A stretch of 64,000 nt of DNA from an uncultured Flavobacteriales bacterium (GTDB lineage Bacteria > Bacteroidota > Bacteroidia > Flavobacteriales_D > Sanyastnellaceae): assembly GCA_937974555.1 (NCBI GenBank), contig CALJKR010000063.1, forward strand, positions 8,726 through 72,725. Reading direction: 5' to 3'. Positions within the stretch are counted from its first letter, which is position 1. The number at the start of each line of letters is the position of its first letter. Both the position numbers and the translations under genes were made by a program. Below the pieces are notes generated by a model, which had not been told where the DNA came from, ran no database searches, and was given only the letters and a program-made list of their open reading frames with translations. Of the stretch, positions 27,290 through 36,748 are shown piece after piece.

Positions 27290-30200
27290 ATGAGGAAAAT
27301 TACAACCTTATTTGTCTTACTTACATTGATTTCATTGACATCTTGGAGTCAGAGAAGAAAAAAGCACGAACCTGAAACCGGATTTGTTACTGCAACAGAA
27401 TTCCACATCACCCGTCCCCTCCTTCAAATTTTTACGGAAAATCCCGTAGACGAATCGAAAATGGTTCGCCACGAATCGGAGGATCGCGACAGCAGAAAAG
27501 CCAATGACTTTAAGTTTACTGCAGAAGACGGACCCGAATACGGCAATGACCCCAAGGACATCCAAAATTGGATGGGCGAAAAAAATGCGGGTCAATTGAA
27601 AGCCAGTTGGGCTGGACAAACCGCCAGCGGCTTTCGTCCTTTCGATCCCAGCGCGGCCGCAGGTCCCAACCACGTCATTCAAATGATCAACTCCACTACT
27701 TTCAAAGTGTACAACAAAACCACTGGAGCTGCTATGCTTACCGGTACTTTGGGTAACCTTTGGGCTTCACCCACTGCCAATGATGGCGACCCCATTGTGT
27801 TGTATGACAAAGCTGCTGATCGTTTCTTCATGTCGCAATTTGGACAAACAGGAAATAAAATTTATATCGCAGTGTCTACCACATCAGACCCCTTGGGATC
27901 ATGGTATACTTACACCTTCACCTCTCCTCAATTTCCTGACTACCTGAAATTTGGCGTTTGGCAAGATGGATATTACATGACCTCCAACCAAGCTACTCAA
28001 AAAGTTTTTGCTTTTGAAAGGTCTGCAATGTTGGCGGGAACCCCAGGAGCACGTTCGGTTTATGCCACTTTTGCTCCTCCCATGGGGAACTTCTTTTGTC
28101 CACTACCCGGCGATTCTGGGGATGGCACTTTGGCCCCTGCAGGTACCCCATGTCCCATCTTCTGCTTTTCAGACAACGGCTGGGGCGCAGGCATCAGCGA
28201 CCGCGTCAATATTTACAACATGACCGTGAACTGGTCCACGACCACGCCCACTGCTACCATAGCGTCAGCAGCCAACTTGGCAACCACCGCTTTTGACTCA
28301 TCGTACAACAACAACTGGGACGATATTTCACAACCTGGAACTACCCAAAAATTGGATGGTATCGGCGGTGTGTGCATGTTCCGCGCCCAATACAAGCAAT
28401 GGTCAGGATACAATACCGTCGTTTTGAACTGGGCGGTAAAAATCAGCACCACCCAGCGCAGCATCAAATGGTGTGAACTTCGCCAGAACTCTTCTACTGG
28501 TGTTTGGTCGATATACCAAGAGGGAATTTATACACCCGACGCAGCCACCCGTTGGATGGGCTCGATGGCCATGGATAACAACGGAAGCATCGGCATGGTG
28601 TACTTAAAGTCGGATGCGAGTTCCATTTATCCTGGATTGTATTTCACCGGACGTCGCACCTGCGATCCTTTGGGGACATTACCCGTAACCGAAGTTGAAA
28701 TAGTAGCGGGCACGGGATCACAGACCGGACAAAACCGCGACGGTGACTATGCACAATTGTGGCTGGACAATGACGGAACCACATTCTGGGGAACGTCGGA
28801 ATACATGGGAGGTGCAACCGGCGGCAACGCAGCGCGCACACGTGTGTTCTCATTTCAAATTGCACCCTGTAACCTCGCGGCCAGCGTGAACATCGCGGTA
28901 ACCGCAGGTTCCAATCCTACATGTCCTGGAGGAAGCATCACCTTTACCGCAACTCCCAATAACGGCGGTACAGCACCCAGCTACCAGTGGCAAGTGAATG
29001 GTGTCAATGTGGGCACCAACAGCGCCACTTACACCTCTAGCAACTGGACAACAGGTCAAGTGGTGACATGCATCATGACCTCCAACTTGGCGGATGTAAC
29101 GGGATCTCCTGCTACTTCCAATGCCATCACCGTTACCGTGTCCAATAATGCGACCCCCACCAATACCATTGCCATCACTTCCGGAGCCAACCCCACTTGT
29201 GCCGGAGCATCGGTAACCTTCACGGCTACAGGAACCAATGCGGGATCCGCCCCTACTTATCAATGGCAAGTGAACAACGCCAATGTAGGAACCAACAGTG
29301 CAACATACACCACCACCACATTGACCAACGGCCAAACCGTGAAATGCATCATGACCTCTAATTTGGCTTGTGTAACAACAACTACAGCCACATCCAATGT
29401 CATTACGATGACTGTGAATCCTTCGGTTGCTCCTTCCGCAACCATCACCTTAACCGCTGGAACCAACCCTGCGGCCTCGGGCACTTCGTTGACTTTCACT
29501 GCAACGCCCGTGAACGGCGGAACAACACCTGCTTATCAATGGCAAGTGAATGGCGCGAATACAGGAACCAATTCGGCCACCTTCACCACGTCAACATTGA
29601 CCAATGGTGCTGTAGTGACTTGTGTGGTTACTTCCAATGCCACCTGCGCTGTACCGGCCACTGCCACCAGCAACGCCATCACCATGACCATCACCGGAGG
29701 CGTAGTTACCCCATGCGATGGAAATTCGGCTTCTACCCAGTATGAGTACATTTCCAATGTCACCATGGGCGTTACCAACAACACATCCGGAGCCTCAGCA
29801 TATACTGATTATACCAGTGTCATCACATCGGTCAATCGCACGCAAGCTTTTGCGTTGACCGTTACCATCGGCAATGGATACTCTTCCGATATCGTTCGTG
29901 TTTGGTGCGATTGGAATCAGAATGGCGTGTTCACAGATCCTGGAGAGACCGTATACGCATCCGCATTGGGTGTAGGTCCATTTACCGCCAGTATCACACC
30001 ACCTGCCAGTGCCATGATTGGCAACACCCGCATGCGCATTCGCTTATCGGACAGCGCCAACGGTGATATGGCAGATCCATGCGGCACCTCCAGCTATGGA
30101 GAAGTTGAAGATTACATGTTGAATGTCAAAGATGCGGTTGGCGTATCCGAGTTGTTTCCAACAGCAACGGGAGTATTGGCTGAAGAAATGAAAATCTTCC

Positions 30201-30409
30201 CCAACCCATCCAATGGAAGCTTCCAAATTCAAGCCCAACATGCGGGACAATATTACTTGATCAATGCCGCAGGCCAATTGGTTCAAGTCATCACATTGAA
30301 CAATGAAAACAAGTTCAGCCACCAAGTAGAGCATTTGGCTGCTGGGATGTACATCCTTTCCGGTCAGAACAAATACGGCGTGGTAAAACAAAAGATTGTG
30401 GTTCAATAA
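27290..30409 (+). CDS. Large T9SS cargo with three Ig-like repeats and a GEVED domain
   Basis: 1039 residues from the ATG at 27290 (signal peptide MRKITTLFVLLTLISLTSWSQ). An N-terminal half of about 500 residues contains AAGPNHVIQMINSTTFKVYN and VLYDKAADRFFMSQF, a propeller-like arrangement seen in secreted Bacteroidota proteins. Three tandem Ig-like repeats of about 90 residues follow (each with SxTFTAT and YQWQVNxxNxGTNSATYT). A GEVED domain comes next (VRVWCDWNQNGVFTDPGE, ending YGEVEDYML). The C-terminus is a type A sorting domain (KIFPNPSNGSFQIQ to KIVVQ). Extracellular and probably adhesive. Ig repeat 3 is close to the single Ig unit of paralogue A at 9862. Confidence 0.87.
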   Translation: MRKITTLFVLLTLISLTSWSQRRKKHEPETGFVTATEFHITRPLLQIFTENPVDESKMVRHESEDRDSRKANDFKFTAEDGPEYGNDPKDIQNWMGEKNAGQLKASWAGQTASGFRPFDPSAAAGPNHVIQMINSTTFKVYNKTTGAAMLTGTLGNLWASPTANDGDPIVLYDKAADRFFMSQFGQTGNKIYIAVSTTSDPLGSWYTYTFTSPQFPDYLKFGVWQDGYYMTSNQATQKVFAFERSAMLAGTPGARSVYATFAPPMGNFFCPLPGDSGDGTLAPAGTPCPIFCFSDNGWGAGISDRVNIYNMTVNWSTTTPTATIASAANLATTAFDSSYNNNWDDISQPGTTQKLDGIGGVCMFRAQYKQWSGYNTVVLNWAVKISTTQRSIKWCELRQNSSTGVWSIYQEGIYTPDAATRWMGSMAMDNNGSIGMVYLKSDASSIYPGLYFTGRRTCDPLGTLPVTEVEIVAGTGSQTGQNRDGDYAQLWLDNDGTTFWGTSEYMGGATGGNAARTRVFSFQIAPCNLAASVNIAVTAGSNPTCPGGSITFTATPNNGGTAPSYQWQVNGVNVGTNSATYTSSNWTTGQVVTCIMTSNLADVTGSPATSNAITVTVSNNATPTNTIAITSGANPTCAGASVTFTATGTNAGSAPTYQWQVNNANVGTNSATYTTTTLTNGQTVKCIMTSNLACVTTTTATSNVITMTVNPSVAPSATITLTAGTNPAASGTSLTFTATPVNGGTTPAYQWQVNGANTGTNSATFTTSTLTNGAVVTCVVTSNATCAVPATATSNAITMTITGGVVTPCDGNSASTQYEYISNVTMGVTNNTSGASAYTDYTSVITSVNRTQAFALTVTIGNGYSSDIVRVWCDWNQNGVFTDPGETVYASALGVGPFTASITPPASAMIGNTRMRIRLSDSANGDMADPCGTSSYGEVEDYMLNVKDAVGVSELFPTATGVLAEEMKIFPNPSNGSFQIQAQHAGQYYLINAAGQLVQVITLNNENKFSHQVEHLAAGMYILSGQNKYGVVKQKIVVQ

Positions 30410-30427
30410 ACCCACATACACAAAGAA

Positions 30428-30459
30428 CAAAGGCTACCTCAAAGGGTAGCCTTTTTTTT
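30428..30459. terminator. Bidirectional intrinsic terminator (cargo gene and tRNA-Arg)
   Basis: Stem AAGGCTACC and GGTAGCCTT around TCAAAG, with eight T on the plus strand and an A-rich flank for the minus strand. It ends the large cargo gene and, read the other way, the tRNA. Confidence 0.88.
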
Positions 30460-30460
30460 G

Positions 30461-30532
30461 TAGCTCCGACGGGAATCGAACCCATATCAAACGTTTAGGA
30501 AACGCTTATTCTATCCATTGAACTACGGAGCC
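30461..30532 (-). tRNA. tRNA-Arg (anticodon CCU)
   Basis: The minus strand folds as a 72-nt cloverleaf. Acceptor GGCTCCG pairs with CGGAGCT, the first pair being G-U; discriminator A. D arm GTTC/GAAT; anticodon arm AGCGT-TTCCTAA-ACGTT giving anticodon CCT, which reads AGG. T arm ATGGG-TTCGATT-CCCGT. CCA is not encoded. Confidence 0.93.
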
Positions 30533-30602
30533 AACGGGTGCAAAAATACGAAGAGAAAGGCTCTTTATCTTTTCCAAAATCCCATTGTGAATTAAAATCC
30601 CT

Positions 30603-30633
30603 CATCGCCTCATCCCCCATCCCCTCTTCCCCT
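30603..30633 (+). repeat. Short CATCCCCT-type repeat tract before pcm
   Basis: About four imperfect 8-bp units: CATCGCCT, CATCCCC, CATCCCCT, CTTCCCCT. The same unit forms the longer tract at 54410-54473. Confidence 0.6.
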
Positions 30634-30641
30634 TATCTTCG
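30634..30641 (+). promoter_or_regulatory. Promoter -7 box TATCTTCG just before pcm
   Basis: TATCTTCG (TAnnTTYG) ends 4 nt before the ATG at 30646, abutting the CATCCCCT repeat tract. A start site at or near the ATG would make the mRNA leaderless. Confidence 0.4.
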
Positions 30642-30645
30642 TGGT

Positions 30646-31311
30646 ATGCAGATGGTGGACGATTTTAGACACAAGGGGATGCGCAAACGCTTGATGCGTG
30701 AGCTGGCGATATTGGGGATTCAAGACAATAACGTGCTTCAAGCGATGGATCGCGTTCCTCGCCACTTCTTCCTGCAATCCGCTTTTGTGGAATATGCCTA
30801 TGAAAATATGGCCTTCCCTATTGGGGTGGACCAAACCATTTCCGCTCCAATGACCGTGGCTACTCAATCTGAATTGCTCCAATTGAAACCGGGCATGAAG
30901 GTGCTGGAAATCGGCACAGGTTCAGGTTACCAAACCGCCGTTCTTTTTGAAATGGGCGCCAAGGTTTTTTCGATCGAAAGACAAAAATCTTTGCACGACT
31001 TCTCTAAAAATCTTCTGGCGCAGATGAAGGTCAAAGCGCACCTGACCTACGGCAATGGCTACAAAGGCCTGCCCTCTTTCGCTCCCTTTGATCGAATTAT
31101 CATTACCTGCGCCACACCCGAAATACCAGAAGAATTGCTCCTGCAACTCAAACCCGGTGGTCGCATGGTGCTTCCTTTCGACCATGGCAACGAACAATCC
31201 ATGCTGGTGATTCATGAAGATCCTTCCGGTGAATTCATTATCGAAAGCCACGGAAAATGTGCTTTTGTGCCGATGCTCCAAAATAGAAATCCGCGCAATA
31301 CCAACAAGTAA
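30646..31311 (+). CDS. pcm: Protein-L-isoaspartate O-methyltransferase
   Basis: 221 residues from the ATG at 30646. The longer open frame from 30538 reads through a C-rich repeat and the promoter box, so it is rejected; an ATG at 30652 is a close alternative. Family motifs: VPRHFF, the PIGVDQTISAPMTVA loop, the SAM site VLEIGTGSGYQTAVL, and LKPGGRMVLP. The enzyme methylates isoaspartyl residues using SAM as the first step of repair of aged proteins. It overlaps the OmpA-like gene as TAATG. Confidence 0.93.
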   Translation: MQMVDDFRHKGMRKRLMRELAILGIQDNNVLQAMDRVPRHFFLQSAFVEYAYENMAFPIGVDQTISAPMTVATQSELLQLKPGMKVLEIGTGSGYQTAVLFEMGAKVFSIERQKSLHDFSKNLLAQMKVKAHLTYGNGYKGLPSFAPFDRIIITCATPEIPEELLLQLKPGGRMVLPFDHGNEQSMLVIHEDPSGEFIIESHGKCAFVPMLQNRNPRNTNK

Positions 31312-32012
31312 TGAAATACACCCTCTCCCTTTTGTTGCTTTTGATGACTACTTGGGGGTGGGGACAATCCGATACCAATTTCTTTGATTTTAAAGAGGGG
31401 GTCTACCTCAATCTCTATCACTACAATTCCCAAAATCCTCTGTTTGTGGAAGATCTCTCTTCCCTCAATTTTATCCAAGAAAACAAGGTTGATCTCGAAG
31501 CTTTGATTTTATCGCAACAAAACACACTGAACGAATTGATGCGAAAAATAGATTCGTTACAGGCCCCTCTGCAACGGATTCAAGATTTGGAAAAACAAGT
31601 AGCCGCGCTTCAAGCTGCGGTTACCCTAATCAATCAAACCCAAAACCTCAATGCGGTGGTATCCAGTGAAGATGTGGTGTACTTGCCCACCACGACTTTT
31701 GATGTTCCCCATGATGTAAAAATCCACTTTGCCCTGCAAACTTTTTCCATCAATGCTGAATCGTTGATGATGCTCAATGAGGTGATTGATATTTTAACGA
31801 GAAATCCAAAATGGAAAATCATCATTCAAGGTTTTGCATCCGAAAAATCAGATACGCAAAGCAACTTGGAATTGGCCAGAGAACGCAGCTTGGAAGTGCA
31901 ACGTATGCTGTTATCCGCCGGCGTAAATCCGCAACAGTTGGCCCTGCATTTTCCAGAGATTAACGACCCGCATGACGGACAAAAGGTGGTGATTCAATTT
32001 GTTCAACTGTGA
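31311..32012 (+). CDS. OmpA-like domain protein with signal peptide and coiled coil
   Basis: 233 residues. Signal peptide to about residue 19 (TTWGWGQ). Residues about 60-105 (LEALILSQQNTLNELMRKID and onward) look like a coiled coil. The C-terminal part IHFALQTFSINAESLMMLNE, then WKIIIQGFASEKSD and LARERSLEVQRMLLSAGV, is an OmpA/MotB-like peptidoglycan-associating domain in a diverged form. No lipobox, so probably periplasmic. Translationally coupled to pcm, perhaps by chance. Exact role unknown. Confidence 0.68.
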   Translation: MKYTLSLLLLLMTTWGWGQSDTNFFDFKEGVYLNLYHYNSQNPLFVEDLSSLNFIQENKVDLEALILSQQNTLNELMRKIDSLQAPLQRIQDLEKQVAALQAAVTLINQTQNLNAVVSSEDVVYLPTTTFDVPHDVKIHFALQTFSINAESLMMLNEVIDILTRNPKWKIIIQGFASEKSDTQSNLELARERSLEVQRMLLSAGVNPQQLALHFPEINDPHDGQKVVIQFVQL

Positions 32013-32039
32013 TCAAACACCCCAAAAAATTTCGAGTGT

Positions 32040-32651
32040 CTATTTGACCTTTAGTTCAAACATTTTTCGCTCACCAATAAAGCCTTCCAAGACATCTCCT
32101 GTCGCCACAGGCCCCACTCCTTCCGGCGTTCCTGTGTAAATCAAATCCCCAATTTTAAAGGTCATGAATTGACTGACATATGATACGATGGTGTCCAATT
32201 TGAAGATCATGTCCGATACTTTGCCTTGCTGCACCCAAACACCATTCTTCTTCAATCCAAAGGTGACGTGAATGGGGTCAAATTCGGCGATATCGATCCA
32301 CTCTTCACTAATAACCGCTGATCCGTCAAAACCCTTGGCCTTCTCCCAGGGTTGCCCCTTGGCTTTCAATTCGTCTTGAATATCACGGGCGGTAAAATCA
32401 ATCCCCAAAGAAAATGCTGAGATATACTTCATCGCATTTTCAGGTTGTATGTATTTGCCTAGACGGTCTACCTTGAACACCAACTCTACCTCGTAATGCA
32501 CGCTCTGCGTCCACTCTGGAATAAAAAATGGATTTCCTTTCGGCAATATTGCGGAGTCCGGTTTACAAAAAAACAAGGGTTCTGTGGGCAAAGCATTGCC
32601 CAACTCCTTGGCGTGATCCGCGTAATTCCTACCGATACAAATGATCTTCAT
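32040..32651 (-). CDS. Fumarylacetoacetate hydrolase family protein
   Basis: 203 residues, the compact FAH-domain size of FAHD1-type enzymes. Metal ligands fit Glu54 and Glu56 (HYEVELVF) and Asp85 (SLGIDFTARD). IYTGTPEGVGP near the C-terminus is the family's end motif. Family members hydrolyse or decarboxylate acylpyruvates or oxaloacetate with Mg2+. Substrate not determinable. It sits 3 bp after the M1 peptidase and converges with the OmpA-like gene across 27 bp. Confidence 0.88.
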   Translation of the reverse strand: MKIICIGRNYADHAKELGNALPTEPLFFCKPDSAILPKGNPFFIPEWTQSVHYEVELVFKVDRLGKYIQPENAMKYISAFSLGIDFTARDIQDELKAKGQPWEKAKGFDGSAVISEEWIDIAEFDPIHVTFGLKKNGVWVQQGKVSDMIFKLDTIVSYVSQFMTFKIGDLIYTGTPEGVGPVATGDVLEGFIGERKMFELKVK

Positions 32652-32654
32652 GAC

Positions 32655-35030
32655 TTAGTGTAATATTATTTTTTGTACTCGTTGTTTTCCTGAAACTCTT
32701 CCTCTCACTACAAACGCGTGGTCCAATGGCAATGAAAGCGCCTCTCCCTTGGCTACATTGCGCATAGACACCACACATCGACCATCCACGTCGTAAATAT
32801 TCAAATCAGAAATCTGATCTTGTGCAATCAAAGAATGTGCTTGAACAGTGAATAGGTTTTGCGCTTGACTTTCCATAGCGTCTGCCACAGAAAGGGTAGC
32901 CGACCGGAATCCGAAAGTGTAATGTCCCGGTAGTAATTTGGACACATCGAAACGACCCGTTCCATTGGTTGCACTTCCCATGGTATTCCATGTCGCCCAA
33001 GGATAAGGCGACCATATCGAACTGTAAAAAGGACGGTACATCAGATGAAGGCTATCCTCTGCAAAGCCCGCACTTTGCAAATCCGCCCAAAGCAGTGTGT
33101 CGTATCGTGCGGCATTGTTGGCTTGAAATTTAATTTTGGCAGCCAAATCTATTCCAAGTGTATCGGATAAATGAACCTCAAACATCCGATCGCCACTCAA
33201 CACCCAATCAGTACCTGCAATGGAATGACTGTAATTGGCTTCGGCAAAATGATTTTCGACACGGACCCATAAGGAATCATGACCTCCCAGGTCATTCATC
33301 ACCAAGGTTACTTCTGCATAAGTCAAATCGTGGGTGCCTGTATTGGTCATCCATTTCTCCTGAGCCAACACGGATTGATGAATCAACTCATTGCGATTGA
33401 TTACTACATCCACCGGTTCAAAATTCAAAAGAAACAAATGACTTTGAAAAATTTGCTCTTGAATAAAATCTCTCGTCTCCCAAGTTCCATCTTGCTTCTT
33501 AAAAGACACCTCCAATGGCATGGACGAACAATATTCCGATTGACGGTGCAAATGATGCTCAATGTTGAGATTGACCCAATAACTACCGGGAGCCTCTGCA
33601 GGAACGACCTCACCTCCAACCCAACGGTATTCGGGAAAACCGGGTTGAAAAACATAAGAATCGAAAAATGCCGTTAAATTCTTTGTTGTATAAGATTGAA
33701 AAAAATCGCGAAGCTGAACACTGGAATGAGAAGAAAATGCATTTTGCGCCTGATAATCGCGGCAAGCATTGAAGAACGCCTGGTCCCCCATGATGCCCCG
33801 CAATGAGTGAACCACCCAGGCACCCTTTCTGTACACCGTTGTTCCATAAGTCAAAGCATGTGGCACACCGGATACAGGGTAATATCCACCATCCGAGACA
33901 TGGGCAGAGGTCAATACCTCACGATGCAAATCCGATTGTTCGCTCTTGTAGGCTTCCAAACCATACAGCGCTTCCAATGCCAATGATTCGCAATAGGAAG
34001 CCCACCCTTCATTGAGCCACATTTCTTCTTGCGAAACACAAGTCACCGCATCGCCCCACCACATGTGACTCAATTCATGGGCATACAAGGTTTCATACAC
34101 TGCGTTGCCATTGATCGCAAACAAAGGATAAGCGATGTTGGTGGCATGTTCCATCGCTCCACCATTGAAAGGTACCGCTACATAACCCACTCGTTGAAAT
34201 GGGTAGGGCCCAAAATGATTTTCATAGGCCGTCAAGACGTCGGGCAATCGAATCAAACTATTTTTAAAATTGGTGGTATCGGTTGCTTTAGAAGCCAACC
34301 ATATTGGAATCACATCACCATCTTCCGACACCCAATCTTCGGCAGTATGCACATAGCTTCCCACCGCAACACTGGCCAAATAGGAAGGAATGGGTTCGGC
34401 CAAATGCCAATGGCTGAGCCGGTGTGTATTGGGCAAAACCTCTTCAGACTGCAATACCCCGCCACAAATGGCCCTGTGTGCAATCAAGGTTTCAACCGAT
34501 AAATCGTAAGTCACGCGATCATTGAAATCATCAATGCAAGGATGCCAAGCCCTGCCCAAACAATGCGGGTCCGAATCAAATCCAACCCCCATGTTGTAGG
34601 CATACTGACTATTGTAATAAAAGCCACCCCAAGTTCCATCCGTCATGGGATGTCCGCCATACCAAACCTGCACTTCCAATGTATCTGGCCCAATCCAGGC
34701 ACCTGCATTTTGAATGACAAAACCTTGCTCCAAATAGTCAAAAAGCATGGGCTGTCCTTCTACCTTCACAGAATCGACAGTCAAGGCTTCCAGATCAAAA
34801 TGCAATTGTGACGTAGGCTGAAGAAGCCGCACTTGCATGGTAGCTACTCCTTTGAACGTTGCAGCGGAAAAAGTAGAAAAATCCAAATAAATATCTTGAT
34901 GCAAAATATCCAAGGTGTCCAATCGGCTGGCATGACTGTTTTTTAGCGCACCCAGCTGATGGGAACAGCGCTGACTCCATCCGTTTATGGTGATCAAGGT
35001 CAAAACAATCCAACCAAAAAATTTATTCAT
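32655..35030 (-). CDS. Exported M1-family zinc aminopeptidase
   Basis: 791 residues with a signal peptide (to WSQ, about residue 19). The zinc site HELSH (318-322) is followed after 18 residues by the third ligand in NEGWASY, and a GGAMEH motif replaces the usual GAMEN exopeptidase signature. The N-terminal domain matches M1 peptidases. The C-terminal 75 residues (LNIYDVDGRCVVSMRN, ending KIILH) look like a weak type A sorting domain without the PNP motif. Likely cleaves peptides outside the cytoplasm. It overlaps the GSCFA gene by 8 bp. Confidence 0.88.
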   Translation of the reverse strand: MNKFFGWIVLTLITINGWSQRCSHQLGALKNSHASRLDTLDILHQDIYLDFSTFSAATFKGVATMQVRLLQPTSQLHFDLEALTVDSVKVEGQPMLFDYLEQGFVIQNAGAWIGPDTLEVQVWYGGHPMTDGTWGGFYYNSQYAYNMGVGFDSDPHCLGRAWHPCIDDFNDRVTYDLSVETLIAHRAICGGVLQSEEVLPNTHRLSHWHLAEPIPSYLASVAVGSYVHTAEDWVSEDGDVIPIWLASKATDTTNFKNSLIRLPDVLTAYENHFGPYPFQRVGYVAVPFNGGAMEHATNIAYPLFAINGNAVYETLYAHELSHMWWGDAVTCVSQEEMWLNEGWASYCESLALEALYGLEAYKSEQSDLHREVLTSAHVSDGGYYPVSGVPHALTYGTTVYRKGAWVVHSLRGIMGDQAFFNACRDYQAQNAFSSHSSVQLRDFFQSYTTKNLTAFFDSYVFQPGFPEYRWVGGEVVPAEAPGSYWVNLNIEHHLHRQSEYCSSMPLEVSFKKQDGTWETRDFIQEQIFQSHLFLLNFEPVDVVINRNELIHQSVLAQEKWMTNTGTHDLTYAEVTLVMNDLGGHDSLWVRVENHFAEANYSHSIAGTDWVLSGDRMFEVHLSDTLGIDLAAKIKFQANNAARYDTLLWADLQSAGFAEDSLHLMYRPFYSSIWSPYPWATWNTMGSATNGTGRFDVSKLLPGHYTFGFRSATLSVADAMESQAQNLFTVQAHSLIAQDQISDLNIYDVDGRCVVSMRNVAKGEALSLPLDHAFVVRGRVSGKQRVQKIILH

Positions 35031-35811
35031 ATTGAAAGGAATTAATCCAACGTTCAGTTACATAATCAATCGCCTGTGCATTGGGATGACAGCCATCGGC
35101 TTCGTAAAAACGATAATCTCTTAGTTCATCTTGTACCCACTCGTAGCTCGGAAAATATCGCGCTGTGGTTTGTCCACATATTTGATGCACCGACTCCAAA
35201 AGGATGGCCTTGGATCGTGCATTCTCAATCACTCCCAACTTTTCATGACGAACCGGACTAACGGTCAACACCACCTTTAAGTTCGGGAATCGAGCAGAAA
35301 CCCCTTGTATCCAATCCGTATAGGGTCCAACGATATCCTCAATCGACAACCATTGTTTATCAAAAGCATCTTGCGGCAATCGCTGGCAATTGCCCACCTG
35401 CATTTGCCTGGCTTTCCAATGCCAAACCTGAGCGGTCCCCAGGGTGATCACAAGCAAATGACTTTGTTGCAACGCCTGATGGATTTGGTCGACACAACCT
35501 TGCCCCCATTGCAACAATTCCCCTTCTGAAACGACCGATTGCCCTGGCTTTCCAGCCATCAACATCTTCCATTTGTTCTCATGAAAAATGGTACTATTGG
35601 ACAATTGAACCCAGTCGCCTTTCATCCAAGACAATATCGAAAGCGGCTGAAAAAGTGTACCCATCGGATTGGATAACACCTCCCAACCATGGGCTTGGCA
35701 ACGCTGTGCCACTTCCACAGAAAAGCAGGATCCCATCATCAACGCCGTTGGCTTTTGAGGCAAACGCCAATCGGGCCACCCCTTCCATCGGTCAGACAAT
35801 TGGAAACTCAT
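35023..35811 (-). CDS. GSCFA-domain protein
   Basis: 262 residues from the ATG at 35811, one base after the GT9 stop; longer starts run into the GT9 gene. The name-giving motif MMGSCFSVEVAQR lies near residues 24-36. VLTVSPVRHEK and a C-terminal FYEADGCHPNAQAIDYV (Asp and His) suggest an SGNH-type hydrolase active site. The family is widespread in Bacteroidota, and its substrate is not established. Its place between a GT9 transferase and an exported peptidase hints at envelope work, which is inference. Confidence 0.82.
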   Translation of the reverse strand: MSFQLSDRWKGWPDWRLPQKPTALMMGSCFSVEVAQRCQAHGWEVLSNPMGTLFQPLSILSWMKGDWVQLSNSTIFHENKWKMLMAGKPGQSVVSEGELLQWGQGCVDQIHQALQQSHLLVITLGTAQVWHWKARQMQVGNCQRLPQDAFDKQWLSIEDIVGPYTDWIQGVSARFPNLKVVLTVSPVRHEKLGVIENARSKAILLESVHQICGQTTARYFPSYEWVQDELRDYRFYEADGCHPNAQAIDYVTERWINSFQYE

Positions 35812-35812
35812 A

Positions 35813-36748
35813 TCAAGGCAACAGAATTTGACCACATTTGAAATGTCCTTTGGGACATTGTGCATGACCATGCATACCGCAAGGGCGACATTCCAAAGGC
35901 TCCAGGGTTTGTAACACCACCGAATCGGGAGACAATGGACCAAATCCAAAAGCTGGAATTGTGCTGCAAAAGAATGCCGTCACCGGAGCTTGTGTTGCAG
36001 AGCACAGGTGCAAAGGCCCCGAATCATTTACATAATTCATGACCGCATTTTTCATCAAATAGCCGGATTGCATCAACGAATATCGACCCGCTACAATTTC
36101 CCAATTGGAATGATTGAGACGCAATTCTTTCATCAATTCATGCAGAGCAGGTACATCGCCAGGGCCGCCCAGGACCAGTACTTTTTTATCTGCATTCCGA
36201 TTCAATACTTGCTGCCAAACCGCAACTGGGGCTTGCTTGGTTTTCCAAACCGAAGATGGACTGATGGTGATGTATTTTTCTTGAGGCAGGTCCACAGCAT
36301 GAGAATTGACATTCAATTGCGGCATAAAAAATTGATCACTGCCCACCAAGTCCATCAAGCGTTGTACCTCATGCACTCCCGTTCCCCATTGGTGAGTTAT
36401 TCGAACATCAAAAAAGAAAGACCACCAACCCTGGGCATAGCCCACTTTTTTAACCGCGTTGCTCAGCAAAGCAAAAAGCCCCATTGTAAAAAATCGTTGG
36501 GCCAAAAACAAGACATCATATCGTTCCTTGCGCACTTGCTTCAGCAGCATCCACCAAGATCGCCATTTGTCCTTTTTGTCCCAAACCCAAACCCTTCCCA
36601 CCTTGGGATGGTCTTGATAAAACAATTCATTTCCTTTTCGCACCAGAACATCCACCTTAAAATCTTGGGCATGCAAAGCCTCCACTGCTGCAGTACCCAA
36701 AATGGCATCGCCAATAAAAGCGGTTTGTATGAAAAGTGCGCGTTGCAT
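35813..36748 (-). CDS. Glycosyltransferase family 9 (heptosyltransferase-like)
   Basis: 311 residues, soluble. QTAFIGDAILGTAAVEAL at the N-terminus is the GT9 block (IGDAxxxTP-like). ISPSSVWKTKQ and VLGGPGD mark the donor-binding half, and YVNDSGPLHLCSATQAPV is the conserved C-terminal SGP motif of lipopolysaccharide heptosyltransferases. It probably adds a sugar to lipid A core on the cytoplasmic face. The C-terminal tail has several Cys (ECRPCGMHGHAQCPKGHFKC). It starts at the dapD stop (TAATG overlap). Confidence 0.86.
   Translation of the reverse strand: MQRALFIQTAFIGDAILGTAAVEALHAQDFKVDVLVRKGNELFYQDHPKVGRVWVWDKKDKWRSWWMLLKQVRKERYDVLFLAQRFFTMGLFALLSNAVKKVGYAQGWWSFFFDVRITHQWGTGVHEVQRLMDLVGSDQFFMPQLNVNSHAVDLPQEKYITISPSSVWKTKQAPVAVWQQVLNRNADKKVLVLGGPGDVPALHELMKELRLNHSNWEIVAGRYSLMQSGYLMKNAVMNYVNDSGPLHLCSATQAPVTAFFCSTIPAFGFGPLSPDSVVLQTLEPLECRPCGMHGHAQCPKGHFKCGQILLP

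Noticed and set aside
29368..29745. 125-codon frame inside the Ig-like repeats
   Set aside because: Repeat-derived shadow in another frame of a confident coding gene.
30538..30645. Long N-terminal extension of pcm
   Set aside because: It reads through a C-rich repeat and a promoter box; the family begins near the ATG at 30646.
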